A DNA stretch of 35,471 nt. It comes from Acidobacteriota bacterium (lineage in GTDB: Bacteria > Actinomycetota > Acidimicrobiia > Acidimicrobiales > Acidimicrobilacustridaceae). Both the position numbers and the translations under genes were made by a program. This document shows, piece by piece, positions 1-8,182 of the stretch. The notes under the pieces are model-generated. The model was not told the origin of the DNA and searched no databases. It saw nothing but the letters and a program-made list of their open reading frames with translations. How positions within the stretch are numbered: the stretch's first letter is position 1; each line of letters starts with the position of its first letter. The stretch spans positions 1-35,471 of the forward strand of contig JAGWYK010000021.1 of NCBI GenBank assembly GCA_018969405.1. Reading direction: 5' to 3'.

Positions 1-1
1 C

Positions 2-769
2 TGGGCGCGATCCGGCATCGCCTCGCTGCTGCGGGCCCCGGATGGTCCGCTCCCGTTCCAGCGCGGCGGCATGGGCGATCACCCCACCGGCAGTTCCGCA
101 TCGGCGGCGGTGTGCGCGGCGCTGTTCAACCGCGAACGGACCGGGAAGGGTCAGCTGGTCTCCACCTCGCTGCTGCGCCAGGGCGTGTACACGATCGGTT
201 TCGATCTGGCCATCACCCTCGGCTGGGGCGACCACATCGGTCTCGGTCGCCGAGAGGAGATGGGGAACCCGGCGATGAACAATTACACCTGTGCCGACGG
301 CCGCAGTCTCTGGCTGGTGGGACAGGAGATCTCCCGGCACTGGCCCCCGCTGTGTCGGGCCGTCGGACATCCGGAGTGGATCGATGACGAACGGTTCGCC
401 ACCCCGATGGGTCGTCGCACCAATGCCGCCGAACTCATCGGTCTGCTCGACGAGATCTTCGCCACGAGGACCCTCGATGAATGGGCCGTGATCCTCGACG
501 GTGAGCCCGAACTGTTCTGGGCGCCGGTGAACACCATCGACGATGTGCTCATCGACGCGCAGGCCCATGCCGCCGGTGCGTTCATCGAGGTCCCCGAACG
601 CGACGGCGGTGCGATGCGGGTCGCCAGTCCCTCGGACTTCCATGGCACGCCATGGAGCCCGCGCAGCGCCGCTCCGATGCTCGGCGAACACACCCGGGAG
701 GTGCTGACCGAACTCGGTCTCACCGATTCGGAGATCGACGCCATGTTCGAGCAGGGGATCGTGGCATGA
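2..769 (+). CDS. CoA-transferase family III (CaiB/BaiF-like), 5' end outside window
   Basis: The reading frame is open from the first bases of the window, so the N-terminal part of the gene is missing. The visible 255 codons contain the WARSGIASLL segment, the GMGDHPTGS glycine-rich turn and the KGQLVSTSLL strand typical of class III (formyl-CoA/carnitine-type) CoA-transferases, followed by the usual C-terminal half. This family moves CoA from one carboxylic acid to another through an aspartyl-CoA intermediate; the catalytic Asp should lie just upstream of the window and cannot be checked. The stop codon overlaps the start of the next gene (ATGA, 766-769), so the two are translationally coupled. 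The enzyme probably activates a substrate or recycles a CoA ester for the catabolic genes downstream. The family is clear; donor and acceptor acids are unknown. Confidence 0.9.
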   Translation, partial: WARSGIASLLRAPDGPLPFQRGGMGDHPTGSSASAAVCAALFNRERTGKGQLVSTSLLRQGVYTIGFDLAITLGWGDHIGLGRREEMGNPAMNNYTCADGRSLWLVGQEISRHWPPLCRAVGHPEWIDDERFATPMGRRTNAAELIGLLDEIFATRTLDEWAVILDGEPELFWAPVNTIDDVLIDAQAHAAGAFIEVPERDGGAMRVASPSDFHGTPWSPRSAAPMLGEHTREVLTELGLTDSEIDAMFEQGIVA

Positions 770-1770
770 CCGTCGTCGGCTACGACCTCCGACTCCGGCC
801 GACGCAGCCCCCGACCCCGGCACCCGACGCCTACACGATCCAGCGGGCCGAGGTCGCCCCCGGACTGTCGCTGGCGTTCCTCCGCGAGGGCATCGGTGGT
901 CGGCCGCTGCTGCTCATCCACGGCTATCCGGAGACCAAACGCATCTGGTGGCGGAACGTCGACGCGCTGGTGGCCGCCGGGTACGAGGTCATCGTCCCTG
1001 ATCTGCGCGGTCATGGTGATTCCGATCTGTCCGCCGATGACACCTATGACATCGTCACCTACAGCCGCGACCTCCATACGCTGGTGCATGACGTGCTCGG
1101 CCATGAGCACTGCGGCGTCGTCGGTGGTGATGTCGGTGGAGTCGTGGCCGTCGACATGGTGCATCGATTCCCCGGATTCGTGACCGGACTGTGCTTCTTC
1201 GACACCGTGCCGCCGATCCTGATCGAGGCCTACAGCGCCGCCGGCATCGACCTCGGATCGATCCGCGCCATCGGTGATGGTCCCACCGGTGACTATCGCC
1301 GTCGTCAGGGCCAGGAGCCTGATCTCCTCGCCGCCGAGCTGGCCACGCCCGAGCTGCGACGCAGCTGGGTGGGAGCCATGTACGGTCCGCGTCTGTGGGC
1401 CTCGCCGGGCACGTTCAGCGAGGACGACATCGCGTTCATGACCGAACCGTGGTCCGAGGAGGCGCGACTGCGGGCCGGCTGGGCGGTCTATCAACTGGGA
1501 CACGCGCGCACGGCGACCGAGAATCCGATCATGGATCGCCCTGTGGAGATCCCGACACTGATCTTCTACGGAGCCGATGATCAGGTGGTCGGCCCCGATT
1601 TCATCCACTGCTGCGAGGTGGCCTTCCCGAACCGGGTCGGACCGCTCGTGCTGCCCGGCGCCGGACACTTCCTGCAGTGGGAGCGGGCCGACATCTTCAA
1701 CCCCACCGTCGCCGTGTTCTTCGCCGGTCTCGCTGCGCTCGACCCCGTGGAGCCCGGCACCGATGGTTGA
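766..1770 (+). CDS. Alpha/beta hydrolase with Asp nucleophile (epoxide hydrolase / haloalkane dehalogenase type)
   Basis: This encodes a 334-residue soluble alpha/beta hydrolase. The HGYPE motif at residues 52-56 is the oxyanion motif (HGxP) of epoxide hydrolases. The nucleophile elbow reads GGDVGG, with Asp122 where esterases carry Ser; this is characteristic of epoxide hydrolases and haloalkane or haloacetate dehalogenases, which form an alkyl-enzyme ester. Asp271 or Asp272 (GADD) and His301 (GAGHFLQWE) complete the triad. The ATG overlaps the stop of the CoA-transferase by 4 bp and the 3' end overlaps the next gene by 8 bp, so it belongs to one operon. Either opening of an epoxide or removal of a halide fits; I favour epoxide hydrolase or a related C-O hydrolase because of HGYPE. 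The substrate is unknown. Confidence 0.88.
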   Translation: MTVVGYDLRLRPTQPPTPAPDAYTIQRAEVAPGLSLAFLREGIGGRPLLLIHGYPETKRIWWRNVDALVAAGYEVIVPDLRGHGDSDLSADDTYDIVTYSRDLHTLVHDVLGHEHCGVVGGDVGGVVAVDMVHRFPGFVTGLCFFDTVPPILIEAYSAAGIDLGSIRAIGDGPTGDYRRRQGQEPDLLAAELATPELRRSWVGAMYGPRLWASPGTFSEDDIAFMTEPWSEEARLRAGWAVYQLGHARTATENPIMDRPVEIPTLIFYGADDQVVGPDFIHCCEVAFPNRVGPLVLPGAGHFLQWERADIFNPTVAVFFAGLAALDPVEPGTDG

Positions 1771-3259
1771 TCCCACCTCCCTTCCTGATCACACTCCGGT
1801 GGTGGTGGGCGCCGCCGAGGTCGTGCATCCCGCTGGGGACGGGTTCCTGATGTGCTCGGCCACCGAACTGCTCATCGAGACGGCGCAGGCCGCTCTCGCC
1901 GGCACCGGCGCGGCCGAGGCACTGGGCGCCCGGGTGGGGGAGGTCCTCGTGCCCCACGGCACCTGGGCCGAGAGCGATCCCGGACGCGCCGTCGCCGCCG
2001 CCATCGGCGCCGAGACCGCGCGCAGCGTGCGGTCGGAGCTCGGGGTGCTGCAGCACTCGCTGCTGGTGCGCGCCATCACCGGAGTGGCGAGCGGACGCGT
2101 CGCTGCGGCGGTGGTGATCGGCGGCGAGAACCGCTGGTCGGGGGTGGTGGCCGGTCGCTCGGGATCACCGCTGCCCGAGGCCCCCGAGCTGGCGAACGGT
2201 GAACCCGACGAACTCCTCACCCCCGAGGAGATGGTCATCTCGCCGATCGAGATCGAACGCAACCTCACCACCGCCGCCCATCAGTACGCCATCATCGAGT
2301 CCGCGCTGCGCCATCGACTCGGCCGGACGGTCGCCGATCATCAGCGGGCTCTGGGCCTGCTGTGGGAGCGGTTCGCCGCGGTGGCGGCACAGGCCCCGGC
2401 GGCCTGGAACCGTTCCGCCCCTGACGCCACGGCCATCGCCGAGCCATCCGAGACGAACCGGATCATCGCTGCGCCCTACACGAAGTGGCTCGTGTCGCAG
2501 TGGAACGTCGATCAGGCCGCAGCGCTGGTGGTCACCACCGTCGGCACCGCCCGCGCCCTCAGCATCGACCCGTCGAGGTGGATCTTCCCGCTGGCCACCG
2601 CACTGTCGAACCTGGTGGTCCCCATGCCCGAGCGGGCCGAGATCGCCTCCTGGCCGGCGAGTCGGATCGTCGGCGCCGGGGCGCTCGAGCTGGCCGGACT
2701 CTCGGTGGCCGATGTCGATCTCGTGGATCTCTACAGCTGTTTCCCCGCCGCGGTCGAGGTGCAGGCCGCCGAGCTCGGCCTCGATCCTGATGGGCCGCTC
2801 ACCCTCACCGGGGGCATGACCTTCGCCGGCGGCCCGTACAACAACTACTCGTTGCAGGGGGCCGCGGCCATGGTGGGCGCGCTGCAGGCTGCGGCGCCCG
2901 GCACGGTGGGGCTGACCAGCGCGGTGAGCGGGCTGCTGACCAAACCGGCGGTCACCCTGTGGTCGAACTCCGCGCCCCGTCAGCCCTACCGTGCCGTGGA
3001 CCTGGCCGAGGAGGCCCGGGCCGCCACGGCTGTGCGCATCGTCGATCCGGATCTCATCGGTCTGGCCATGGTCGTCGGGGCCACGGTGCTTCCGGATCGC
3101 GAGGGGGGCCACACCGTCGTCGCCGTGGTCGAGAGCGCCGCTGGCGTGCGTTCGGTGGTCCAGAGCACCGACCCGCACCTGGGGGAGCGGTTCCTCGCCG
3201 CCGACCCCGTGGGTGTCCCGGTGATGATCGACCAGCCGGGTCGGTTCGTCCTCGGGTGA
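1763..3259 (+). CDS. Thiolase-like protein type 1 (TLP1-like), catalytic residues not conserved
   Basis: A 498-residue protein with a thiolase fold (about residues 10-400) plus an extra C-terminal domain (about 405-498), the arrangement of mycobacterial thiolase-like protein type 1. The thiolase signature positions are lost: the nucleophilic Cys region reads GVLQHSLLVRAI, the NEAF/HEAF loop is replaced by YSCF at 324-327, and the GHP histidine motif by GGMTFAGGPYNNYS at 350-363. The characterised Mycobacterium smegmatis TLP1 is monomeric and has no thiolase activity, so this gene should not be counted as the beta-oxidation thiolase. Its ATG lies 8 bp inside the preceding gene. The retained fold suggests acyl-CoA or substrate binding, or a different reaction. 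The family call is strong; the role is unknown. Confidence 0.85.
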   Translation: MVDPTSLPDHTPVVVGAAEVVHPAGDGFLMCSATELLIETAQAALAGTGAAEALGARVGEVLVPHGTWAESDPGRAVAAAIGAETARSVRSELGVLQHSLLVRAITGVASGRVAAAVVIGGENRWSGVVAGRSGSPLPEAPELANGEPDELLTPEEMVISPIEIERNLTTAAHQYAIIESALRHRLGRTVADHQRALGLLWERFAAVAAQAPAAWNRSAPDATAIAEPSETNRIIAAPYTKWLVSQWNVDQAAALVVTTVGTARALSIDPSRWIFPLATALSNLVVPMPERAEIASWPASRIVGAGALELAGLSVADVDLVDLYSCFPAAVEVQAAELGLDPDGPLTLTGGMTFAGGPYNNYSLQGAAAMVGALQAAAPGTVGLTSAVSGLLTKPAVTLWSNSAPRQPYRAVDLAEEARAATAVRIVDPDLIGLAMVVGATVLPDREGGHTVVAVVESAAGVRSVVQSTDPHLGERFLAADPVGVPVMIDQPGRFVLG

Positions 3260-3284
3260 GATCCCCGGCCGCCGGTCTGACAGA

Positions 3285-3299
3285 CTGACGCCTCGTCAG
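3285..3299. promoter_or_regulatory. Operator-like dyad, copy 1 (CTGACG-N3-CGTCAG)
   Basis: A perfect interrupted inverted repeat, CTGACGCCTCGTCAG, with 6-bp arms and a 3-bp centre. It lies in the 87-bp gap upstream of the amidohydrolase at 3347 and ends 47 bp before its start codon. The same 15-mer occurs in opposite orientation at 32117-32131, and identity continues into the flanks (AG before the first arm on the matching strand, then G, two variable bases and CCCG after the second arm). The size and symmetry suit a TetR-family repressor. No convincing -35/-10 pair is visible here; CAGACT at 3281-3286 occupies the place taken by the -10 box in copy 2. Confidence 0.7.
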
Positions 3300-3346
3300 G
3301 TTCCCGCCGTCGCCGCAGTCGGGCGACACCCCAGGAGGGTGCAGTC

Positions 3347-4555
3347 ATGGAGATCCCCCGCATCATCTCGGTCGATGATCACGTCGTCGAGCCCGCCGAC
3401 CTGTGGTCGGCCCGCCTCCCCGAGAAGTACCGCGCCCGCGGACCGCGCATCGAACGCCACAAGGTCTCGATGAACATCACCGGCGGTTACTCCTTCACCG
3501 TCGACGATCCGAACGGCACCGACTGCGACGTCTGGTTCTACGACGACCTCGTCTATCCGTTCACCCGTCTGTCGGCCGCCGTCGGCGCCGAGGTGGTGCA
3601 GAACGAACCGTGCACCTACGACGCCATCCTGCCGGGCTGCTTCGATCAGACCGCCCGTCTCGCCGATATGGATGCCAACCATGTCGAGGCCTCGCTGTGC
3701 TTCCCGAACATCCTTCCCCGCTTCTGCGGCCAGGCGTTCCTCGAGCGCGAGGACAAGGAACTCGCGCTGCTGTGCATCCAGGTCTACAACGACTGGATGA
3801 TCGACGAGTGGTGCGCCGGGGCCGGGTACGGACGCCTCATCCCGCTCACCATGGTGCCGCTGTGGGATCCACAGCTGGCCGCCGCCGAGGTGCGCCGCTG
3901 CGCCGCCAAGGGCAGCCACAACATCACCTTCAGCGAGAATCCCTCGCCGCTCGGTCTCCCCTCGGTGCACTCGGGCCACTGGGATCCCCTGTTCGCCGCC
4001 TGCGTGGAGACCGACACGGTGGTCAACATGCACATCGGTTCCTCCTCGAAGATGCCCTCGACGGCGCCCGACGCGCCGTTCATCATCTCCTCGGTGCTCA
4101 CCTTCCAGAACGCCATGGGCTCGTTGCTGGACTTCGTGTTCGGAGGGGTCTTCGAGCGATTCCCCGAACTGCGCGTGGCCTACAGCGAGGGTCAGGCGGG
4201 GTGGCTGCCGTACATCCTCGAGCGTTCCGACAAGCTCTGGGAGGAGCGTCTGCTCGACACCACCGGGTTCGGGTCGAAGCTCACGGTGCCGCCCTCGACC
4301 TACATGAAGAGCAACGTCTGGTACTGCATCTTCGATGATGAGACCGCCATGCGGAACCGCGAGGTCATCGGTATCGATCGTCTCACCTTCGAGGTCGACT
4401 ACCCGCATGCCGACTCCACGTTCCCGCACACCCGTGATGTGGCCGAGCGCATCGCCACCAAGGCCGGGCTCAACCAGTTCGAGGCGCAGAAGTTCTTCCG
4501 GGGCAACGCCATCGAGCTCTACCGTCTCGACCAGTACTACGGCATCACGCAGTAG
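3347..4555 (+). CDS. Amidohydrolase-2 family metal-dependent hydrolase/decarboxylase
   Basis: A 402-residue TIM-barrel amidohydrolase of the ACMSD-like group (amidohydrolase_2). Visible metal-site motifs are the N-terminal DDHVVEP (Asp10-x-His12, Glu15), His228 in VNMHIGS, and the C-terminal VDYPH segment (Asp350, His353). Members use a divalent metal to hydrolyse or, more often, non-oxidatively decarboxylate cyclic or conjugated acids; the substrate here is unknown. The start is fixed by a strong ribosome-binding site, AGGAGG at 3333-3338, 8 nt before the ATG. The palindrome at 3285-3299 lies upstream, so this gene probably starts a new transcription unit that continues into the SDR at 4603. 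It is one of three amidohydrolase_2 genes in the window. Confidence 0.9.
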   Translation: MEIPRIISVDDHVVEPADLWSARLPEKYRARGPRIERHKVSMNITGGYSFTVDDPNGTDCDVWFYDDLVYPFTRLSAAVGAEVVQNEPCTYDAILPGCFDQTARLADMDANHVEASLCFPNILPRFCGQAFLEREDKELALLCIQVYNDWMIDEWCAGAGYGRLIPLTMVPLWDPQLAAAEVRRCAAKGSHNITFSENPSPLGLPSVHSGHWDPLFAACVETDTVVNMHIGSSSKMPSTAPDAPFIISSVLTFQNAMGSLLDFVFGGVFERFPELRVAYSEGQAGWLPYILERSDKLWEERLLDTTGFGSKLTVPPSTYMKSNVWYCIFDDETAMRNREVIGIDRLTFEVDYPHADSTFPHTRDVAERIATKAGLNQFEAQKFFRGNAIELYRLDQYYGITQ

Positions 4556-4602
4556 CCGACATCCCGGCGACCGGGTCGCCGGCCAGCAGGGGGGAACAGC
4601 AC

Positions 4603-5400
4603 ATGGGACGTCTGGAGGAGCGCGTCGCGGTCATCACCGGTGGCGGTGACGGCATCGGCCGGGGCATCGCCCGCCGGTTCGCCGCCGAGGGCGCCAAGGT
4701 GCTCATCGCCGAGATCAACCCCGAGACCGGCATCGCGGTCGTCGCCGAACTCGCCGACGACTTCGGCACCGACTGCCTGTTCCTGCTCGCGGATGCCACC
4801 CGGCAGGCCGACAACGAGGCGATGATCGCCGCCGCGGTGGAACGATGGGGACGGATCGACATCCTCGTCAACAACGCGTGGGGCGGTGATCATGCCGGCC
4901 TCAAGCGGGTCGACCGCATGCCCGACTCGGCGATGGAGCATGCCTGGCACATGAACGTCATGGGGCCGTTCTGGGCGATGAAGGCGGCCTTCGGGCCCAT
5001 GCGCGCCGCCGGCTACGGCCGGGTGGTGAACATCTGCTCGCTCAACGGCGTCAACGCCCATATGGGCTCGGTGCACTACAACGCCACCAAGGAGGCGCTG
5101 CGCACCCTCACCCGCACCGCAGCTCGAGAATGGGCCGCCTTCGGCATCACCGCCAACGTGATCTGCCCCGGGGCCAGGACCGCGGCCTTCCGCATGTTCG
5201 AGCAGATGGCTCCGGAGATGGCCCGTGAGTCGGAGGCCGCCAACCCCATGGGCCACCTGGGGGATCCCGAGGCCGACATCGCTCCGGTGGCGCTGTTCCT
5301 CGCCACCGAGGACTCCCAGTACATCACCGGCAACACCCTCTTCGCCGACGGCGGAAGCCACATCAACGGCGCCGTGTGGGTCCCCGACCTCGGTGACTGA
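4603..5400 (+). CDS. Short-chain dehydrogenase/reductase (SDR)
   Basis: A 265-residue classical SDR that should oxidise or reduce an alcohol/ketone with NAD(H) or NADP(H). The cofactor motif TGGGDGIG is at residues 12-19, NNAWGG follows at 90-95, and the catalytic residues are Ser146, Tyr159 and Lys163 (HYNATK). The C-terminal GNTLFADGG segment is standard for the family. A purine-rich ribosome-binding site (AGGGGGGAA) precedes the ATG. The gene lies 47 bp behind the amidohydrolase and is probably co-transcribed with it. The substrate is unknown; the setting suggests a hydroxyacyl-CoA or an alicyclic alcohol. Confidence 0.92.
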   Translation: MGRLEERVAVITGGGDGIGRGIARRFAAEGAKVLIAEINPETGIAVVAELADDFGTDCLFLLADATRQADNEAMIAAAVERWGRIDILVNNAWGGDHAGLKRVDRMPDSAMEHAWHMNVMGPFWAMKAAFGPMRAAGYGRVVNICSLNGVNAHMGSVHYNATKEALRTLTRTAAREWAAFGITANVICPGARTAAFRMFEQMAPEMARESEAANPMGHLGDPEADIAPVALFLATEDSQYITGNTLFADGGSHINGAVWVPDLGD

Positions 5401-5424
5401 CCCTCGATGACGGTCCTCTAGTCT
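5397..5424 (+). promoter_or_regulatory. Candidate promoter for the LLM gene at 5493
   Basis: CTGACC (5397-5402, overlapping the stop codon of the SDR) and TAGTCT (5419-5424) form a -35/-10 pair with a 16-bp spacer. The same TAGTCT box with a 16-bp spacer is seen on the minus strand upstream of the gene at 32047. Transcription would begin near 5431, right at the stem-loop at 5433-5450. This is inferred from sequence only. Confidence 0.4.
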
Positions 5425-5432
5425 TACCGGAC

Positions 5433-5450
5433 CGATGGCGCCAGCCATCG
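5433..5450 (+). other. Stem-loop in the leader of the LLM gene
   Basis: CGATGGC, a GCCA loop and GCCATCG form a perfect 7-bp hairpin with a 4-nt loop. It sits about 40 bp before the start codon at 5493 and just after the candidate promoter. There is no following T-run, so it is not a convincing terminator of the SDR. It could be an operator or a structured 5' end of the transcript. Confidence 0.45.
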
Positions 5451-5492
5451 ACGATTCCGGCCGCCCAGCGGCCCGTTCATGAGGTGACACGG

Positions 5493-6503
5493 ATGAAACT
5501 CGGTCTGGTGTGGGGCTACTGGGGGGCGCAGCCGCCCAAGGACATGGTGGAGCTGACCAAGGAGGCCGAGGCCTGCGGGTTCGACTCGGTCTGGACCGCC
5601 GAGTCCTGGGGCTCCGATGCCTTCACCCCGCTGACCTGGCTCGCCGCCCACACCGAGCGCATCAAGCTCGGCACCGGTGTCGTGCAGCTCTCGGCCCGCA
5701 CACCGGTGGCCACCGCCATGGCGGCGATGACCCTCGACCACCTCTCGGGTGGTCGCGTCATCCTCGGGCTCGGCGTCTCGGGCCCCCAGGTGGTGGAGGG
5801 CTGGTACGGCCGTCCGTCGAACAAGCCGCTGGCCCGCACCCGCGAGTACGTCGACATCGTCCGACGCGCCCTGCGTCGCGAAGGGCCGCTCACCAACGAT
5901 GGCGAGTTCTATCCGATGCCCTATCGCGGTGAGGGTTCGGTCGGTCTCGGCAAGCCGCTCAAGATCATGACCCACCCGCTGCGCTCCGAGATCCCGATCT
6001 TCCTCGGCGCCGAGGGCCCGAAGAACGTCACGCAGACCGCGGAGATCGCCGATGGTTGGCTGCCGCTGTACTACTCGCCGTTCCGGCAGGAGGTCTACGC
6101 CGAACAACTGGCGGGGGCGAAGGAGGATTTCGAGATCAGCGCGCTGGTCACCTTCAACGTCACCGACGATGTGGCCACCGGGCTGTTCCCCGTGAAGGCC
6201 ATGCTCGGCTTCTACATCGGCGGCATGGGCGCCAAGGGGCAGAACTACCACACCAAGCTCATGGCCCGTATGGGCTTCGAGGAGGAGGCCTACAGGATCC
6301 AGGACCTCTTCTTCGAGGGCCGGCGCGAGGAGGCCATCGCTGCGGTCCCCGATGACTTCGCCGATGAGATCTCCCTGGTCGGTCCGGCCTCGCGCATCGC
6401 CGAGCGCCTCGAGCACTGGCGCAACAGCCCGGTGACCTCGCTGATGATCGCACCCCGTGGCCCCGATGCGCTGCGGCAGGCCGCCCAGCTCGTCATCGGC
6501 TGA
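5493..6503 (+). CDS. LLM-class F420-dependent oxidoreductase (Rv3520c-like)
   Basis: A 336-residue luciferase-like monooxygenase-fold enzyme. The N-terminus MKLGLVWGYWGAQPP, the internal LDHLSGGRVILGLGVSGPQ and the GAEGPKN segment closely match, from memory, the mycobacterial Rv3520c-type group assigned to coenzyme F420. Such enzymes transfer hydride between F420 and a substrate alcohol, aldehyde or double bond. I chose the ATG at 5493 because GAGGTGA (5481-5487) lies at normal Shine-Dalgarno distance; a GTG at 5484 would place that motif inside the gene. It follows the amidohydrolase and SDR and precedes an acyl-CoA ligase by 32 bp. Cofactor preference is an inference from the family; the substrate is unknown. 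Confidence 0.9.
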   Translation: MKLGLVWGYWGAQPPKDMVELTKEAEACGFDSVWTAESWGSDAFTPLTWLAAHTERIKLGTGVVQLSARTPVATAMAAMTLDHLSGGRVILGLGVSGPQVVEGWYGRPSNKPLARTREYVDIVRRALRREGPLTNDGEFYPMPYRGEGSVGLGKPLKIMTHPLRSEIPIFLGAEGPKNVTQTAEIADGWLPLYYSPFRQEVYAEQLAGAKEDFEISALVTFNVTDDVATGLFPVKAMLGFYIGGMGAKGQNYHTKLMARMGFEEEAYRIQDLFFEGRREEAIAAVPDDFADEISLVGPASRIAERLEHWRNSPVTSLMIAPRGPDALRQAAQLVIG

Positions 6504-6535
6504 TCCATCCACCGTCACGATCCCGGAGCACTCCC

Positions 6536-8134
6536 ATGGCGAACGACCGCCCGCGTTCCTACAACCTCGGCGACCTGTTCGAACTGGTCGCCGCCGCCGT
6601 GCCCGACCGGGCCTGTGTGGCGGGAGGTGATGTCCGCTACACCTTCGGCGAGTTCGACCGTCGCACCAACCAGGTGGCCCAGGCCCTCATCTCGCTCGGC
6701 TGCGAGCCCGAGGCCAAGGTCGCGGTCTACGCCTGGAACCGTGTCGAGTGGGCCGAGCTGTTCTTCGGGGCCTCCAAGGCCCGGGTCATCCCGATCAACG
6801 TCAACTATCGCTACGTCGCCCATGAGCTCGAGTACCTGTTCGACAACTCCGACAGCGAGGTCGTGATCTTCGAGCGGGGGTTCGCCCCGATCATCGACGA
6901 GATCCGCCCGAAGCTCACCAAGGTCCGCTCCTTCCTCGTCATGGAGGACGGCACCGATCATCCGGCGCCCTGGGCGCAGTCCTACGAGGATCTCGTGGCC
7001 GCCCAGAGCGACGCGCCGTTCGACAACGGCCGCAGCGGCGACGACCTCTACTTCCTCTACACCGGCGGCACCACAGGTATGCCCAAGGGCGTCATGTGGC
7101 GTCACGAGGACATCTTCTTCGCCGCCCTCAGCAGCGCCCTCGGCGAGCCCATCACCTCACCCGAGCAGATCGCTGAGCGGTCACTGCCGGCCGAGTTCTC
7201 CCTGCCCAGTCTCATCATCGCCCCGCTGATGCATGGTGCCGCCCAATGGGGCATGTGCAACATGCTCTTCGCCGGAGGCCCCGTGGTGCTCTACACCGGG
7301 CACGGGTTCGATGCGCACGAGATCTGGTCGATCGCCGAGCGCGAACGGTGCATGGGCATCACCCTGGTCGGTGATGCCATGGGTCGTCCGCTCGCCGATG
7401 CCCTCACCGACGGCTCCGGGTCCTGGGATCTCTCGGGTCTGTTCCGTATCGGTTCCGGTGGAGGCGTGTTCTCGCCGGCGGTGCAGCAGGCGCTCAAGGA
7501 CGCCCTTCCGCACATCATGGTGATGGACAGCTATGGCGCCTCGGAGACCGGTGCCGGTGGTATCGCCGCCGAGGGTGGCGCTCGCCGCTTCGTCGTCTCC
7601 ACCGAACTGCAGGTGCTCGACGAGCAGCTGCGTCCCATCGCCCCGGGGACCGACCAGATCGGGCAACTGGCTCGCACCGGTCACATCCCGCTCGGTTACT
7701 ACAAGGATCCCGAGAAGACCGCTCGGACCTTCCCGGTGGACGCCGACGGACGTCGCTGGTCGGTGCCGGGCGACTCCGCCACCGTCGATGCCGACGGCGT
7801 GGTCACCATGCTGGGCCGCGGCTCGCAGTGCATCAACACCGGCGGCGAGAAGGTGTACCCCGAGGAGGTCGAGGAGGCGCTCAAGGCCCATCCGGCGGTC
7901 TACGACGCCCTCGTGGTCGGACTTCCGGACGAACGCTGGGGCGAGCGCGTGGTCGCCGTGGTGCAGCCCCGCGACGGCTCGACCCCCACGCTCGACGATC
8001 TCGCCGCGCACTGTCGCACCTCGTTGGCCGGGTACAAGGTGCCCCGCGCCCTCACGCTCGTCGATCAGGTCAAGCGCTCGCCCTCGGGCAAGGCCGATTA
8101 CCGGTGGGCCAAGGAGACCGCCGCCGGCGCCTAG
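6536..8134 (+). CDS. Acyl-CoA synthetase (AMP-binding, FadD-like)
   Basis: A 532-residue adenylate-forming ligase that activates a carboxylic acid to its CoA thioester through an acyl-AMP. The phosphate-binding loop YTGGTTGMPKG is at residues 175-185 and is followed by VMWRHEDIF, the variant typical of actinobacterial FadD proteins that act on bulky acids. The YGASETG motif, a PGD (A7) segment, GGEKVYPEEVEE (A8 region) and the C-terminal PSGKADY lysine (about 519) are all present, so the enzyme looks intact. GGAG at 6525-6528 gives a 7-nt-spaced ribosome-binding site. It probably forms one operon with the LLM gene. The resemblance to steroid-acid ligases is suggestive, not decisive. Confidence 0.93.
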   Translation: MANDRPRSYNLGDLFELVAAAVPDRACVAGGDVRYTFGEFDRRTNQVAQALISLGCEPEAKVAVYAWNRVEWAELFFGASKARVIPINVNYRYVAHELEYLFDNSDSEVVIFERGFAPIIDEIRPKLTKVRSFLVMEDGTDHPAPWAQSYEDLVAAQSDAPFDNGRSGDDLYFLYTGGTTGMPKGVMWRHEDIFFAALSSALGEPITSPEQIAERSLPAEFSLPSLIIAPLMHGAAQWGMCNMLFAGGPVVLYTGHGFDAHEIWSIAERERCMGITLVGDAMGRPLADALTDGSGSWDLSGLFRIGSGGGVFSPAVQQALKDALPHIMVMDSYGASETGAGGIAAEGGARRFVVSTELQVLDEQLRPIAPGTDQIGQLARTGHIPLGYYKDPEKTARTFPVDADGRRWSVPGDSATVDADGVVTMLGRGSQCINTGGEKVYPEEVEEALKAHPAVYDALVVGLPDERWGERVVAVVQPRDGSTPTLDDLAAHCRTSLAGYKVPRALTLVDQVKRSPSGKADYRWAKETAAGA

Positions 8135-8147
8135 CCTGCACCATCGT

Positions 8148-8164
8148 CGGCTCGACGCGAGCCG
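8148..8164. other. Perfect 7-3-7 dyad between ligase and membrane hydrolase genes
   Basis: CGGCTCG, ACG and CGAGCCG form a perfect inverted repeat with a 3-nt centre in the 48-bp gap before the gene at 8183. No T-run follows, so termination is unlikely. A TAGCCT box overlaps the ligase stop codon at 8132-8137 and could be a -10 element, but no good -35 was found. It is a possible operator or mRNA hairpin. Confidence 0.4.
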
Positions 8165-8182
8165 GGCAGGAACGAGGGTGAC

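Noticed and set aside
283-1776. A 497-codon open frame on the minus strand
   Set aside because: Antisense to the CoA-transferase and hydrolase genes, whose + strand translations have clear catalytic motifs.
1763-3259. Annotating this gene as acetyl-CoA acetyltransferase
   Set aside because: The Cys, NEAF/HEAF and GHP active-site motifs are all missing; the TLP1 family describes it better.
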